A stretch of 17,773 bases of DNA from Planctomycetota bacterium (GTDB taxonomy: Bacteria > Planctomycetota > Brocadiia > SM23-32), in the NCBI GenBank assembly GCA_018334735.1, contig JAGXLK010000002.1, forward strand, positions 1 through 17,773, read 5' to 3'. Position 1 is the first letter of the stretch. Every line of letters begins with the position of its first letter. The notes under the pieces were generated by a model, which did no database searches, had not been told where the DNA came from, and worked only from the letters and a program-made list of their open reading frames with translations. Of this stretch, positions 1 to 7,441 are shown one piece after another. Made by a program: the position numbers and the translations under genes.

Positions 1-170
1 TGGTCTTCTAAGCCGTCTTTTCCGATTTCAGCAACGATGATACTTTCGGGTTTTTCAAATCCCTGGTCGGGATCGAACGTCCGCCACGCGGCCAGAGTGC
101 GTTTGGCGGTGCAGAAAAGGTCCGGTTGCCAGGCGTCTTCGACGATGTCGAGTTTTTTGAGATCCTGCAT
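1..170 (-). CDS. N-terminal fragment of an unidentified protein, cut by the window edge
   Basis: Read on the minus strand, an ATG at 170-168 opens a frame with no stop to the left edge (56 complete codons). It begins MQDLKKLDIVEDAWQPDLF and continues with an AKRTLAAWRTFDP segment. A good ribosome binding site (GGAGAT, about five bases before the ATG) decides the start and makes this a real gene rather than a shadow. There is no signal peptide, so the product is probably cytoplasmic. I do not recognise the family from this fragment. It is divergent from the operon starting at 735 and shares the 171-734 intergenic region with it, so the two may share control. The rest of the gene lies outside the window. 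Confidence 0.7.
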   Translation of the reverse strand, partial: MQDLKKLDIVEDAWQPDLFCTAKRTLAAWRTFDPDQGFEKPESIIVAEIGKDGLED

Positions 171-443
171 AAGTATCTCCAATGGGAAAGTTCGGTTTGA
201 ATGGCAGATGAGGGTAAACGGTCCGGGCGACGATATCAATCGGCAAGCGTTGAATATTTGAGTTCGGGGCGAGGGCCATCAATTCGCATCATGCTACCGA
301 GGGACAGTGGTTATTCGCCGGTCGTTTTTGCCCAATTCTCCCCGCGCTGGGAATTTTTATGTTCCAAAAACTCGGTCCCTTCTACAAATACTCCACCCTC
401 GCGGTGGGGAGGTCTCACGTTTCTGTAACAACTCGCGGTTTCC

Positions 444-539
444 GGGGACGGGATACGGGCTTGCTGCCTCTGAGACGGTGTGGAAGGGAGTCGGGTTCAA
501 AAGGCGGTGCCCGGATCGGCGACCCCCGATCCCGTCCCC
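444..539. repeat. Long-range 11-bp inverted repeat enclosing a hairpin
   Basis: GGGGACGGGAT at 444-454 is the exact reverse complement of ATCCCGTCCCC at 529-539. A second perfect stem, GGATCGG at 513-519 with CCGATCC at 526-532, has a six-base loop. Because 529-532 belongs to both stems, the two structures are mutually exclusive. The element lies upstream of the predicted promoter at 628-655, so it would be in RNA only if an earlier start exists. Otherwise it could be a protein-binding site. Confidence 0.45.
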
Positions 540-627
540 TGACCTGAGGGTTGCTTTCGGCGATTTTTCGGCCCGAAAGGGGAGGAAGAGAGACTGCGCG
601 AGAAATCGCTTTGTTGCCACCTGTTTC

Positions 628-655
628 TTGAAAGTTCCCGGATCTGCGTTATGAT
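628..655 (+). promoter_or_regulatory. Sigma70-like promoter for the isomerase/dehydrogenase-DUF4838 operon
   Basis: TTGAAA at 628-633 and TATGAT at 650-655 are separated by 16 bases, each one base off the sigma70 consensus hexamers. Transcription would start near 661-663, giving a leader of about 73 bases before the ATG at 735. No stronger candidate was seen closer to the gene. Promoter consensus in the suspected phylum is not well established, so confidence is moderate. Confidence 0.5.
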
Positions 656-719
656 CTCCATTCTGAGAGCCAACGCAATCAGTCGTATGTCGTTCGACCG
701 CGAGGTGTCCCTCCGGGAT

Positions 720-726
720 GGAGGAG
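720..726 (+). promoter_or_regulatory. Strong Shine-Dalgarno site of the fusion gene
   Basis: GGAGGAG at 720-726 lies eight bases before the ATG at 735. It fixes that ATG as the start and is the strongest ribosome binding site of the rightward operon. Confidence 0.75.
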
Positions 727-734
727 ATATTTGA

Positions 735-2585
735 ATGTACCGCTGCATGAACGCCGGGAATATTGGAATCGATCTGGACTGGGAAGATTGCCTGCCACTG
801 GCGCGGGATAACGGGTTTGAGGGCATTGACGTGCCGGTGACGACCGCGACGAACCCGGAGTGGTGTCGCAGTAGATTGGAAGAGTTCGGTCTGCGGCCTG
901 GAGGAATCGCATTGCCGCTTGATTTCCGGGCGCTCAAAAACGATTTCCGTGACGGACTTCAGGTGTTGAAAGATATCGCCGGGCTGTCGGCAGCGATCGG
1001 TCAGAGGCGATTTGTAATCTGGATTTCGCCGTATTCCGACGAGAGATCCTGGAACGAGAATTTTCAGTTCCATGTTGATCGGCTCAGGCAGGTCGCCGAT
1101 GTGCTGTCCGATGAGGGGTGTCGCCTGGGGCTGGAGTTTATCGGCCCCCGGACATCCCGGCAGGGACATGCCTATCCGTTCATTTACACGATGGGAGGGA
1201 TGCTTGATCTTTGCGAGGCGGCGGGTGAAAACGTCGGTCTGCTGCTGGATTCCTGGCACTGGTACAACTCGGTCGGCACGGTGGATGAAATAAAAGCGCT
1301 CGATCCGGAGCAAATCGTCTACGTGCACATCAATGATGCTCCGGCTGGCATCCCCGTCGAGCAGCAAATAGACAATGTTCGGGCGCTTCCCGCAGCCACC
1401 GGAGTGATAGATACGGGAGGTTTCCTCGAAGCTCTGCGTGAGATCGAATACGACGGGCCGGTGACGCCGGAACCTTTTGTACCGGAACTGGGCCAGTTGG
1501 AGCCGACGGAGGCTGCCCGGCAGGTGGGCGAGGCACTGGATACTGCCTGGCGAAAGGAGCCGCATGGCTCGCTCCCCGGAACGATGAAAGTGGTGGCGCT
1601 CGGGGGGAAAGAGGCGTGGTTAGTTGACGGGCCCGTGCCGCGTCCGCAAGGCAGGGAAGTGATTGTGAAAATACATGCGTCCCCGATCTGCGGCAGCAAT
1701 ATGGGGGGGTGGTATGGTGAAGAAACGACGATCAACAATGGCCACGAAGGGGCCGGAGAGGTTGTGGCTGTCGCGCAGAGCAATCGGGTTGAAGTCGGCG
1801 ACCGGGTTGCGTTGTCGCCGCTGAATGCCTGCGGGGTTTGCAAGGACTGTCTCCGCGGAGATACGATTTTCTGCAGTAATCGGGATGAATCTTACGGCTA
1901 CTTCGCACAGTTCACGCGCGTGGCCGATGTCAACTGCATCCCCATCCCGGCGGACCTCGATTATGAGACGGCGTCGTTGATGGGGTGTTGTCTCGGACCT
2001 CCGCACGAAGCGGTGAAGCGTATCGGAGTCAGTCCCTATGATACGGTAGTGATAACGGGTTTGGGTCCAGTGGGGCTGGGCGCGACTGCGCTGAGCGTTT
2101 ATCACGGCGCCCGTGTGATTGCACTGGATCCGGAGCGTCACAGGCGCGAGATTGCGAAAAAGCTCGGCGCCGAGCAGGTGATGGATCCCACTGCCGATAA
2201 TTGTAACGAAGCTCTCAAAGAGGCAACTGGTGGGGACGTGATGCGGGCGATTGAGTGTTCGGGAGAGCAGCAAGCCGAAAGAATGTTGATCGATCTGGCG
2301 GGTGTCCGGGCGTTCATCGCCTTTGTCGGTGAAAATAAGGGCGAAATATCTCTTTCGCCGAGCAATGATATGCTCCGTAAAGGCTTGACTCTTGTCGGTT
2401 GCTGGCATATGAATTTGCTCGATGCGTCGGATCTTATCCGCTTTCTGAGAAGATCTCCGGAGAAAGTCGAATTGCTGATCAGCCACCGATACGGTTTCGA
2501 CCAGGTGGCGGAGGCGTTTGAAACTTTTGCATCACGGAAATGCAGCAAAGTTCTCTTGCTTCCCTGGCAGGGAGTTGATGCATGA
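735..2585 (+). CDS. Sugar-phosphate isomerase/epimerase fused to zinc-dependent (MDR) alcohol/polyol dehydrogenase
   Basis: The 616-residue product carries two complete enzyme modules. Residues 1-275 form a xylose-isomerase-like TIM barrel; E134 (LEFIGP), D172 (LLLDSWHW), H198 (VYVHIND) and E246 (TPEPF) match the metal ligands expected in the IolE/hydroxypyruvate-isomerase-like family. Residues about 284-616 form a medium-chain dehydrogenase: catalytic-zinc candidates C319 and H337-E338 (GHEGAGEV), structural-zinc cysteines C366, C369, C372 and C380, and a Rossmann motif GLGPVG at 442-447. Known families predict isomerisation/epimerisation and NAD(P)-dependent oxidation of a sugar or polyol; the substrate is unknown. 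There is no signal peptide, so it is cytoplasmic. M284 (nt 1584) begins the second module but lacks a good ribosome site, and no stop lies between, so the fusion appears genuine. The stop overlaps the next start (ATGA, 2582-2585). Confidence 0.88.
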   Translation: MYRCMNAGNIGIDLDWEDCLPLARDNGFEGIDVPVTTATNPEWCRSRLEEFGLRPGGIALPLDFRALKNDFRDGLQVLKDIAGLSAAIGQRRFVIWISPYSDERSWNENFQFHVDRLRQVADVLSDEGCRLGLEFIGPRTSRQGHAYPFIYTMGGMLDLCEAAGENVGLLLDSWHWYNSVGTVDEIKALDPEQIVYVHINDAPAGIPVEQQIDNVRALPAATGVIDTGGFLEALREIEYDGPVTPEPFVPELGQLEPTEAARQVGEALDTAWRKEPHGSLPGTMKVVALGGKEAWLVDGPVPRPQGREVIVKIHASPICGSNMGGWYGEETTINNGHEGAGEVVAVAQSNRVEVGDRVALSPLNACGVCKDCLRGDTIFCSNRDESYGYFAQFTRVADVNCIPIPADLDYETASLMGCCLGPPHEAVKRIGVSPYDTVVITGLGPVGLGATALSVYHGARVIALDPERHRREIAKKLGAEQVMDPTADNCNEALKEATGGDVMRAIECSGEQQAERMLIDLAGVRAFIAFVGENKGEISLSPSNDMLRKGLTLVGCWHMNLLDASDLIRFLRRSPEKVELLISHRYGFDQVAEAFETFASRKCSKVLLLPWQGVDA

Positions 2586-5140
2586 AGACTGATTTCGCGT
2601 ATAGCCGTGTTCGGCGGTTGAGCGACACGATGGGTTTCTGTTTGATGCTGATGGTGTTTGTGTTCTCGGCAGGATGTGCGGCCACAGAGCCCCCCGAGGT
2701 CACTATCGCCTCCAATGGCACGCCGCAGCTGGACATTATCGTCGGAGGTGAGGCCGATGAGGATGTCCGAAGTGCAGCGGGAAGCCTGGCGGACTATCTG
2801 GGTCGAATCAGCGGCGGCAAATTCAAGGTGGTGGCCGGCGACGGACGCGAGGGTATCGCGGTGGGACGGTGCGAGGAGTTTCCGGCACTCGGTCTTCAAA
2901 ATGAATTCGATATCGAGGGCATTGCCGGCCGCGAGCAGTATATCCTGCGTTCGCATCGAAAGGGACTCTTCGTTGTTGGACGCACCGAAATTGGGTTAGA
3001 GAACGCCGTCTGGGATCTGCTTCACAGGCTGGGCTACCGCCAATACTTTCCCGGCGAAACATGGGAAATCATCCCGCATGAGCCGGACCTGACCATTTCC
3101 GTGGATGCGAACGAATCGCCCGATTATTACAGCCGAAAAATCCGGTACTCCTACGGAACATGGGGGTTCAACCGGAAAGATTACACGCAGTGGCTTCGAC
3201 GAAATCGCATTCGCCGGGGCTTTGCGCTCAATTCCGGCCATGCGTACGGAGGCATCATTCGGGCGAACAAGGAAGAATTTGACAGCCATCCCGAGTACTT
3301 TGCTCTCATTGACGGTGAACGTCGACAAAGACGCAATGCCAAGTTCTGCATTTCCAACGCCGGGTTGCGGGATCTGGTTGCGGAATGGGCAGTGAAACGT
3401 TTCAAAGAAAACCCCGGTCTCGATTCAGTCTCGGTGGATCCCAGCGACGGAGGGGGTTGGTGTGAGTGTGAAAAATGTAAGGCGCTGGGAAACATCTCCG
3501 ATCGGGCATTGCTGCTGGCCAATACGGTGGCCCGGCGGGTGGTTTCGGAGGTTGGCAAGAACAAATACGTCGGCATGTATGCTTATAATTATCATTCTCC
3601 GCCTCCACTTAAGCACAGGGTGCATCCGAACGTGATCATCAGCGTCGCGACGGCTTTCTTGAAGGGCGGAATGAGTGTGGATGAGATCATCCAGGGCTGG
3701 AAAGAGGCCGGAGCCGAATTGTTTGGAATTCGGGAATATTTCAGCATCATCCACTGGGATAAAGATCTGCCGGGAGCGGCCCGGGCGTCCCATCCGAAAG
3801 CTCTCGCGCAGAAAATGGCTCGCTTCCACAAAATGGGTGCGCGGTTTGTGGACGCCGAGTCGAGTGAAAATTTCGGTCCCAGCGGGATCGGGTATTACGT
3901 CGCGAGCCGTGTGTTCTGGGACACTTCTGAGGCGGAGCGAGTGGAGGAAATTAAGGAAGAGTTTCTCCGGAAAGCCTTCGGGTCGGCGCACGATTCAATG
4001 AGAAAATACTACGGACTGATCGTTTCTCCCCCGCAACGTCCGGTTTTGTCGGACGACCTGGTCGGGCGCATGTACAGGCACCTGGCGGCGGCCTTGGAAA
4101 CGGCAAAGTCCCCGGATGTCAAAGAACGCATCCGGCATCTTGTTCTTTACACTCGTTACGTCGACCTTTACGTGGACTACAAGCGTGCCCGCGGGAGAAA
4201 GCGGCAGGGGATCTATGAACGGTTGATCCGGCATGCCTACAGAATTCGCCGGACTATGATGGTGCACTCAAAGGCGATATACCGCACGGGGTTGCGAGAT
4301 AGGAGTGTGAAAATTCCGGAGAACGCTCATTGGCAGGTGCCGCCCGAAAAAAATCCCTGGAAAATCGAAGAGCCGTATCCGGTTGAACAGATATACAAAA
4401 TGCTAAAGACCGGGGTGAATGAACACCAGCTTCTGGATTTTGAACCGGTTCAATACAGCGAAAAGCTGGTGCCCGCGATGCGTCTGAAATTGCGAGACGT
4501 GAAGACGGTTCTCCCTCCGGCGCGTCGGAGTCGGGGGCGACGCACCTATTACACCTGGGTCGATGAAGCGCCACATACCTTCCACCTCAAATTGGTCGAT
4601 GGGCTGATTAAACATTACCGGGACCGCGGCGATGCCACCATCCGGTTGCGTCCGGCGGGTGGGGAGATTGTTGCGGAACATAATATCCCTCCGGATGGGA
4701 AGGTTCGGGACGTTCCGCTGCGCGCTTCGCATACGGGACTGCATGTTATCGAGCTGTCCGACGGCATGGACAGTTCCCGGTTGGAATGGGAGTCCGGAAC
4801 CCCCATGACTCTGCGCCTGGATTTCGGACCTCGTTACGATTCGGGGAAACAAATTCTTTATTTTTATGTTCCCCGGGGGCTCGGCATAATAGGCGGATAC
4901 CACCAGTGGACGAAGGGAACGATAGTCGGTCCCGCCGGCAAAACCGCCCATGAATTTGACGGCGGCATGGGATATTTCCAGGTTCCGGTTCCCGAGGGCC
5001 AGGACGGCAAACTGTGGCGGTTCGAAGGTCGGTTCTACAAAGCAAAGCTGATGCTTATGAATGTGCCGCCGTATATGGCAAGAAATGCCGAAGAGTTGCT
5101 GCTGCCGCGAGAGGTTGTGGAAGCCGATGCACCTGAGTGA
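2582..5140 (+). CDS. DUF4838-family exported glycosidase-like protein, probable lipoprotein
   Basis: This 852-residue protein starts with a basic region and a hydrophobic segment (about 18-31) ending in SAGC at 29-32. That suggests a lipoprotein with C32 as the acylated cysteine, although Ser at -3 is atypical. Residues about 40-175 resemble the alpha-glucuronidase (GH67) N-terminal-like domain, with VVGRTEIGLENAVWDLL at about 131-147. The DUF4838 core follows, with the hallmark SVDPSDGGGWCECEKC at 284-299 (C294, C296, C299) and an acidic AESSENFGP stretch near 425-433. The last 250 or so residues look beta-rich and are unassigned. DUF4838 proteins sit in polysaccharide loci and are thought to be glycosidases, but the substrate here is unknown. 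The start overlaps the previous stop by four bases, indicating translational coupling. M17 is a weaker alternative start. Confidence 0.85.
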   Translation: MKTDFAYSRVRRLSDTMGFCLMLMVFVFSAGCAATEPPEVTIASNGTPQLDIIVGGEADEDVRSAAGSLADYLGRISGGKFKVVAGDGREGIAVGRCEEFPALGLQNEFDIEGIAGREQYILRSHRKGLFVVGRTEIGLENAVWDLLHRLGYRQYFPGETWEIIPHEPDLTISVDANESPDYYSRKIRYSYGTWGFNRKDYTQWLRRNRIRRGFALNSGHAYGGIIRANKEEFDSHPEYFALIDGERRQRRNAKFCISNAGLRDLVAEWAVKRFKENPGLDSVSVDPSDGGGWCECEKCKALGNISDRALLLANTVARRVVSEVGKNKYVGMYAYNYHSPPPLKHRVHPNVIISVATAFLKGGMSVDEIIQGWKEAGAELFGIREYFSIIHWDKDLPGAARASHPKALAQKMARFHKMGARFVDAESSENFGPSGIGYYVASRVFWDTSEAERVEEIKEEFLRKAFGSAHDSMRKYYGLIVSPPQRPVLSDDLVGRMYRHLAAALETAKSPDVKERIRHLVLYTRYVDLYVDYKRARGRKRQGIYERLIRHAYRIRRTMMVHSKAIYRTGLRDRSVKIPENAHWQVPPEKNPWKIEEPYPVEQIYKMLKTGVNEHQLLDFEPVQYSEKLVPAMRLKLRDVKTVLPPARRSRGRRTYYTWVDEAPHTFHLKLVDGLIKHYRDRGDATIRLRPAGGEIVAEHNIPPDGKVRDVPLRASHTGLHVIELSDGMDSSRLEWESGTPMTLRLDFGPRYDSGKQILYFYVPRGLGIIGGYHQWTKGTIVGPAGKTAHEFDGGMGYFQVPVPEGQDGKLWRFEGRFYKAKLMLMNVPPYMARNAEELLLPREVVEADAPE

Positions 5141-5187
5141 ATTGACGGTTTGTGATATATTCGAGTGAGCATCGATACAAGAATATT

Positions 5188-5193
5188 GAGGAG
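5188..5193 (+). promoter_or_regulatory. Ribosome binding site that sets the start of the second DUF4838 gene
   Basis: GAGGAG at 5188-5193 lies seven bases before the ATG at 5201. A GTG at 5165 would extend the protein by 12 residues, but it has no ribosome site and would put a charged stretch before the signal peptide. Confidence 0.7.
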
Positions 5194-5200
5194 AAGTCTG

Positions 5201-7423
5201 ATGAATGAATCCGCGTTTCTGGTGGAGAAGCTCTTGATGTTGGGTGTTTTCATGATTTCTGTTTGCGGAGTCGCCTGCGCCGCCGAGACCGTGATAGTCC
5301 GTGACGGTCAACCCCGGGCGGGTATTGTCCTGGCGGAAAAGGCCGACGATAACGAGAAGCTGGCGGCGGAGGAACTCAAGAACCACATCGAAAAAATAAG
5401 CGGTGCTTCTCTGGCGATCGATACGAAACCTACGAAAGGTATGCCGACGGCGATTTATATCGGCGACGCTTCCCCCGATCCGGGAAAAGCGGCTATCCGA
5501 AAAGGTGGGGACAACCGCGCATCGTTCCGCCTGCGAATCGGGAAGAAGGATCTTCATCTGGTCGGCCTTGAGTCGGTGGGAACGCTCAATGCGACCTACG
5601 AACTGCTTGAACGAATCGGAGTGCGCTGGTGCATGCCGGGAGAGCTGGGGACAGTGATCCCAAAACGGAAGACGATCGCCGTTGAGCGTGGCGACACGAT
5701 ACAGTATCCGGGCTTCCAGGGGAGGCACCTGCAGGCGATCGGCGACAGGGAATGGTCACGGCGTATGCGGATGGGGGGACTCGACAGTGGCGGACACGGT
5801 CTCGGGCCGCGTTTCAATCGGAAAAAAGAGCCCGAATTGTTCATGAAGCAAGATGGACGGGTGACGGGTCAGGTGAATGTCGGTAAACCGGAAGTGCTTC
5901 GGCGCGTTGTGGATTACTGGATGAAAAGACTGGAGAAAAATCCCAACGTCAAATACCTGAGGATCGGGCCGCGAGATGGTGGCGGATTTGGAGAACATCC
6001 GTGGGACGCCGGCGATATGGATCCGCTGCACGGCAAGGTCTCTGTGACGGACCGCTATGTGAAGTTTTTCAACCAGGTGCTTGAGCGGATTCAGAAAAAG
6101 CACCCGGACGTCGGGCTTGGTTTCTACGCCTATTCCCAGTACATGCGGCCGCCGGTTCGTGAAGAACCAAATCCACGCATTCTGCCGATGCTGGCTCCGA
6201 TCGATCTGTGCCGTATCCATAAAGTCGATACTCCACACTGCTGGGAGCGGCAGTATATGGGCAGCATCATCGATGGCTGGCAGAAAACCGGTGTGAAGAT
6301 GATGTATCGCGGATATCTGTTCAATCTCTGTAATCCGGGGATCCCGTACTCAATGAGCCGGCAGGTGGCGGTGGAGTTTCCCTTTTTTCAGAAGAAAGGC
6401 ATCATCGGTTGCCGGGTGGAAACTATGCCGGCCTGGTCGTTCCATGGCCCGGGCCTTTACCTGGCGGCGAAAATGATGTGGGATCCGAAGCTGGATGCCG
6501 AAGCAGTTCTGAAAGACTACTACGAGAATTTCTACGGACCGGCGGCTAAAGAAATCCACGGCTATTTTGATATCCTGGAAGACGCTTATCTGGGAGCTCA
6601 TTACCACACAGGGAATGTCTTTGATGTGCCCAAGATCCTTAATGATGAGGTGATGAAGCAACTTGACGGCGCGATCAAGAAGGCGGAAGCTGCGGCCAAG
6701 GGAAAAGAGATTTACGCGCGTCGGGTTGAGATGATCCGGAAAGGTTTCCACGCTGGCGAGCTTATTCTGGCGACCATCAATGCGCTGAACCACACGGATT
6801 TCGAGACGGCCAAGAAGAGCGCGGATCAGGCGCGCGAGTTGCTGAAAGAAGGCCGAAAACATGAACCGCCTCTGTTCAATAAACGTGTCGGGATCGGGTA
6901 CTTCAACCGGTTCTGGGCCAATACCGTCGATCACGGCTACGAATGTACCCAAACGAAGGGAGAGAAAGTTCTGCAACTCCCCGACGAATGGCTCTTCATC
7001 ATTGATCCTTATACCGGCGGAGTTGACCTGGGTTTGTGGAAAGAGAAAGTCGACGAACAACCGTGGCATAGGATCCGCACCTACTCCCGGTCCTGGTCAA
7101 ACCAGGGTTTGCGCTACTACATGGGAGATTCATGGTATAGGACCCGGTTCAATGTGCCGGCGAAATACAAGGACCGACCGCTGATGTTGTGGCTTGGCGG
7201 TGTCGACAATGATGCTCGGGTGTGGGTCAATGGCACGGAACTCAAACAGGTAAAACGGGGCGCGTCGCCGATCGGCCGTCCGTGGGTCTATGATATGGCG
7301 CAAACCGTACGTTTTGGCTCGAAGAATACGATCGTTATTCGCGTCAGGAACAATCGGTTGCGGGAGCTAGGAACCGGTGGGTTGACCGGACCGGCCATGA
7401 TTTACGCGAGCAATAAGAAATAA
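5201..7423 (+). CDS. Second DUF4838-family exported protein with C-terminal sugar-binding beta-sandwich
   Basis: The 740-residue product has a signal peptide: a hydrophobic stretch from about residue 8 to 26, with a likely signal peptidase I site after ACA. An alpha-glucuronidase-like N-terminal domain follows (LAAEELKNHIEKISGASL; LVGLESVGTLNATYELL). The DUF4838-type core contains IGPRDGGGFGEHPWD (D259), matching the first paralogue's DGGG motif but without its Cys-x-Cys-x-x-Cys. Residues about 590-740 resemble the galactose-binding-like fold of GH2 N-terminal domains (YYMGDSWYRTRFNVP; LWLGGVDNDARVWVNG), absent from the first paralogue. It follows that gene after a 60-base gap and precedes the next by 18 bases, so it is probably co-transcribed. 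Family and location suggest an extracytoplasmic glycosidase. The different domain tail and missing cysteines suggest a distinct specificity. Confidence 0.85.
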   Translation: MNESAFLVEKLLMLGVFMISVCGVACAAETVIVRDGQPRAGIVLAEKADDNEKLAAEELKNHIEKISGASLAIDTKPTKGMPTAIYIGDASPDPGKAAIRKGGDNRASFRLRIGKKDLHLVGLESVGTLNATYELLERIGVRWCMPGELGTVIPKRKTIAVERGDTIQYPGFQGRHLQAIGDREWSRRMRMGGLDSGGHGLGPRFNRKKEPELFMKQDGRVTGQVNVGKPEVLRRVVDYWMKRLEKNPNVKYLRIGPRDGGGFGEHPWDAGDMDPLHGKVSVTDRYVKFFNQVLERIQKKHPDVGLGFYAYSQYMRPPVREEPNPRILPMLAPIDLCRIHKVDTPHCWERQYMGSIIDGWQKTGVKMMYRGYLFNLCNPGIPYSMSRQVAVEFPFFQKKGIIGCRVETMPAWSFHGPGLYLAAKMMWDPKLDAEAVLKDYYENFYGPAAKEIHGYFDILEDAYLGAHYHTGNVFDVPKILNDEVMKQLDGAIKKAEAAAKGKEIYARRVEMIRKGFHAGELILATINALNHTDFETAKKSADQARELLKEGRKHEPPLFNKRVGIGYFNRFWANTVDHGYECTQTKGEKVLQLPDEWLFIIDPYTGGVDLGLWKEKVDEQPWHRIRTYSRSWSNQGLRYYMGDSWYRTRFNVPAKYKDRPLMLWLGGVDNDARVWVNGTELKQVKRGASPIGRPWVYDMAQTVRFGSKNTIVIRVRNNRLRELGTGGLTGPAMIYASNKK

Positions 7424-7441
7424 GTTCGAAGGAGAAGTTGG

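Larger units (their letters stand above)
171..734. other. Divergent intergenic region (564 bp)
   Basis: This stretch separates the leftward gene (start 170) from the rightward operon (start 735). Short frames occur on both strands, but their translations are rich in Arg, Ser and Pro without recognisable family features and lack credible ribosome binding sites, so I call none. It holds a perfect 11-bp inverted repeat (444-454 with 529-539), a nested 7-bp hairpin (513-519 with 526-532) and a sigma70-like promoter (628-655). I found no clear promoter for the leftward gene. Confidence 0.6.

Noticed and set aside
357..1565. 402-codon open frame on the minus strand
   Set aside because: It runs antisense across the isomerase domain and the upstream gap; its composition is Arg/Pro-rich with no family motif, while the plus-strand gene has metal-binding motifs and a strong ribosome site.
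5165..5200. GTG at 5165 as start of the second DUF4838 protein
   Set aside because: It has no ribosome site and adds a charged extension before the signal peptide, while the ATG at 5201 has GAGGAG seven bases upstream.
4403..5728. 441-codon minus-strand frame
   Set aside because: Antisense to the 3' end of one DUF4838 gene and the 5' part of the next, both of which are clearly coding.
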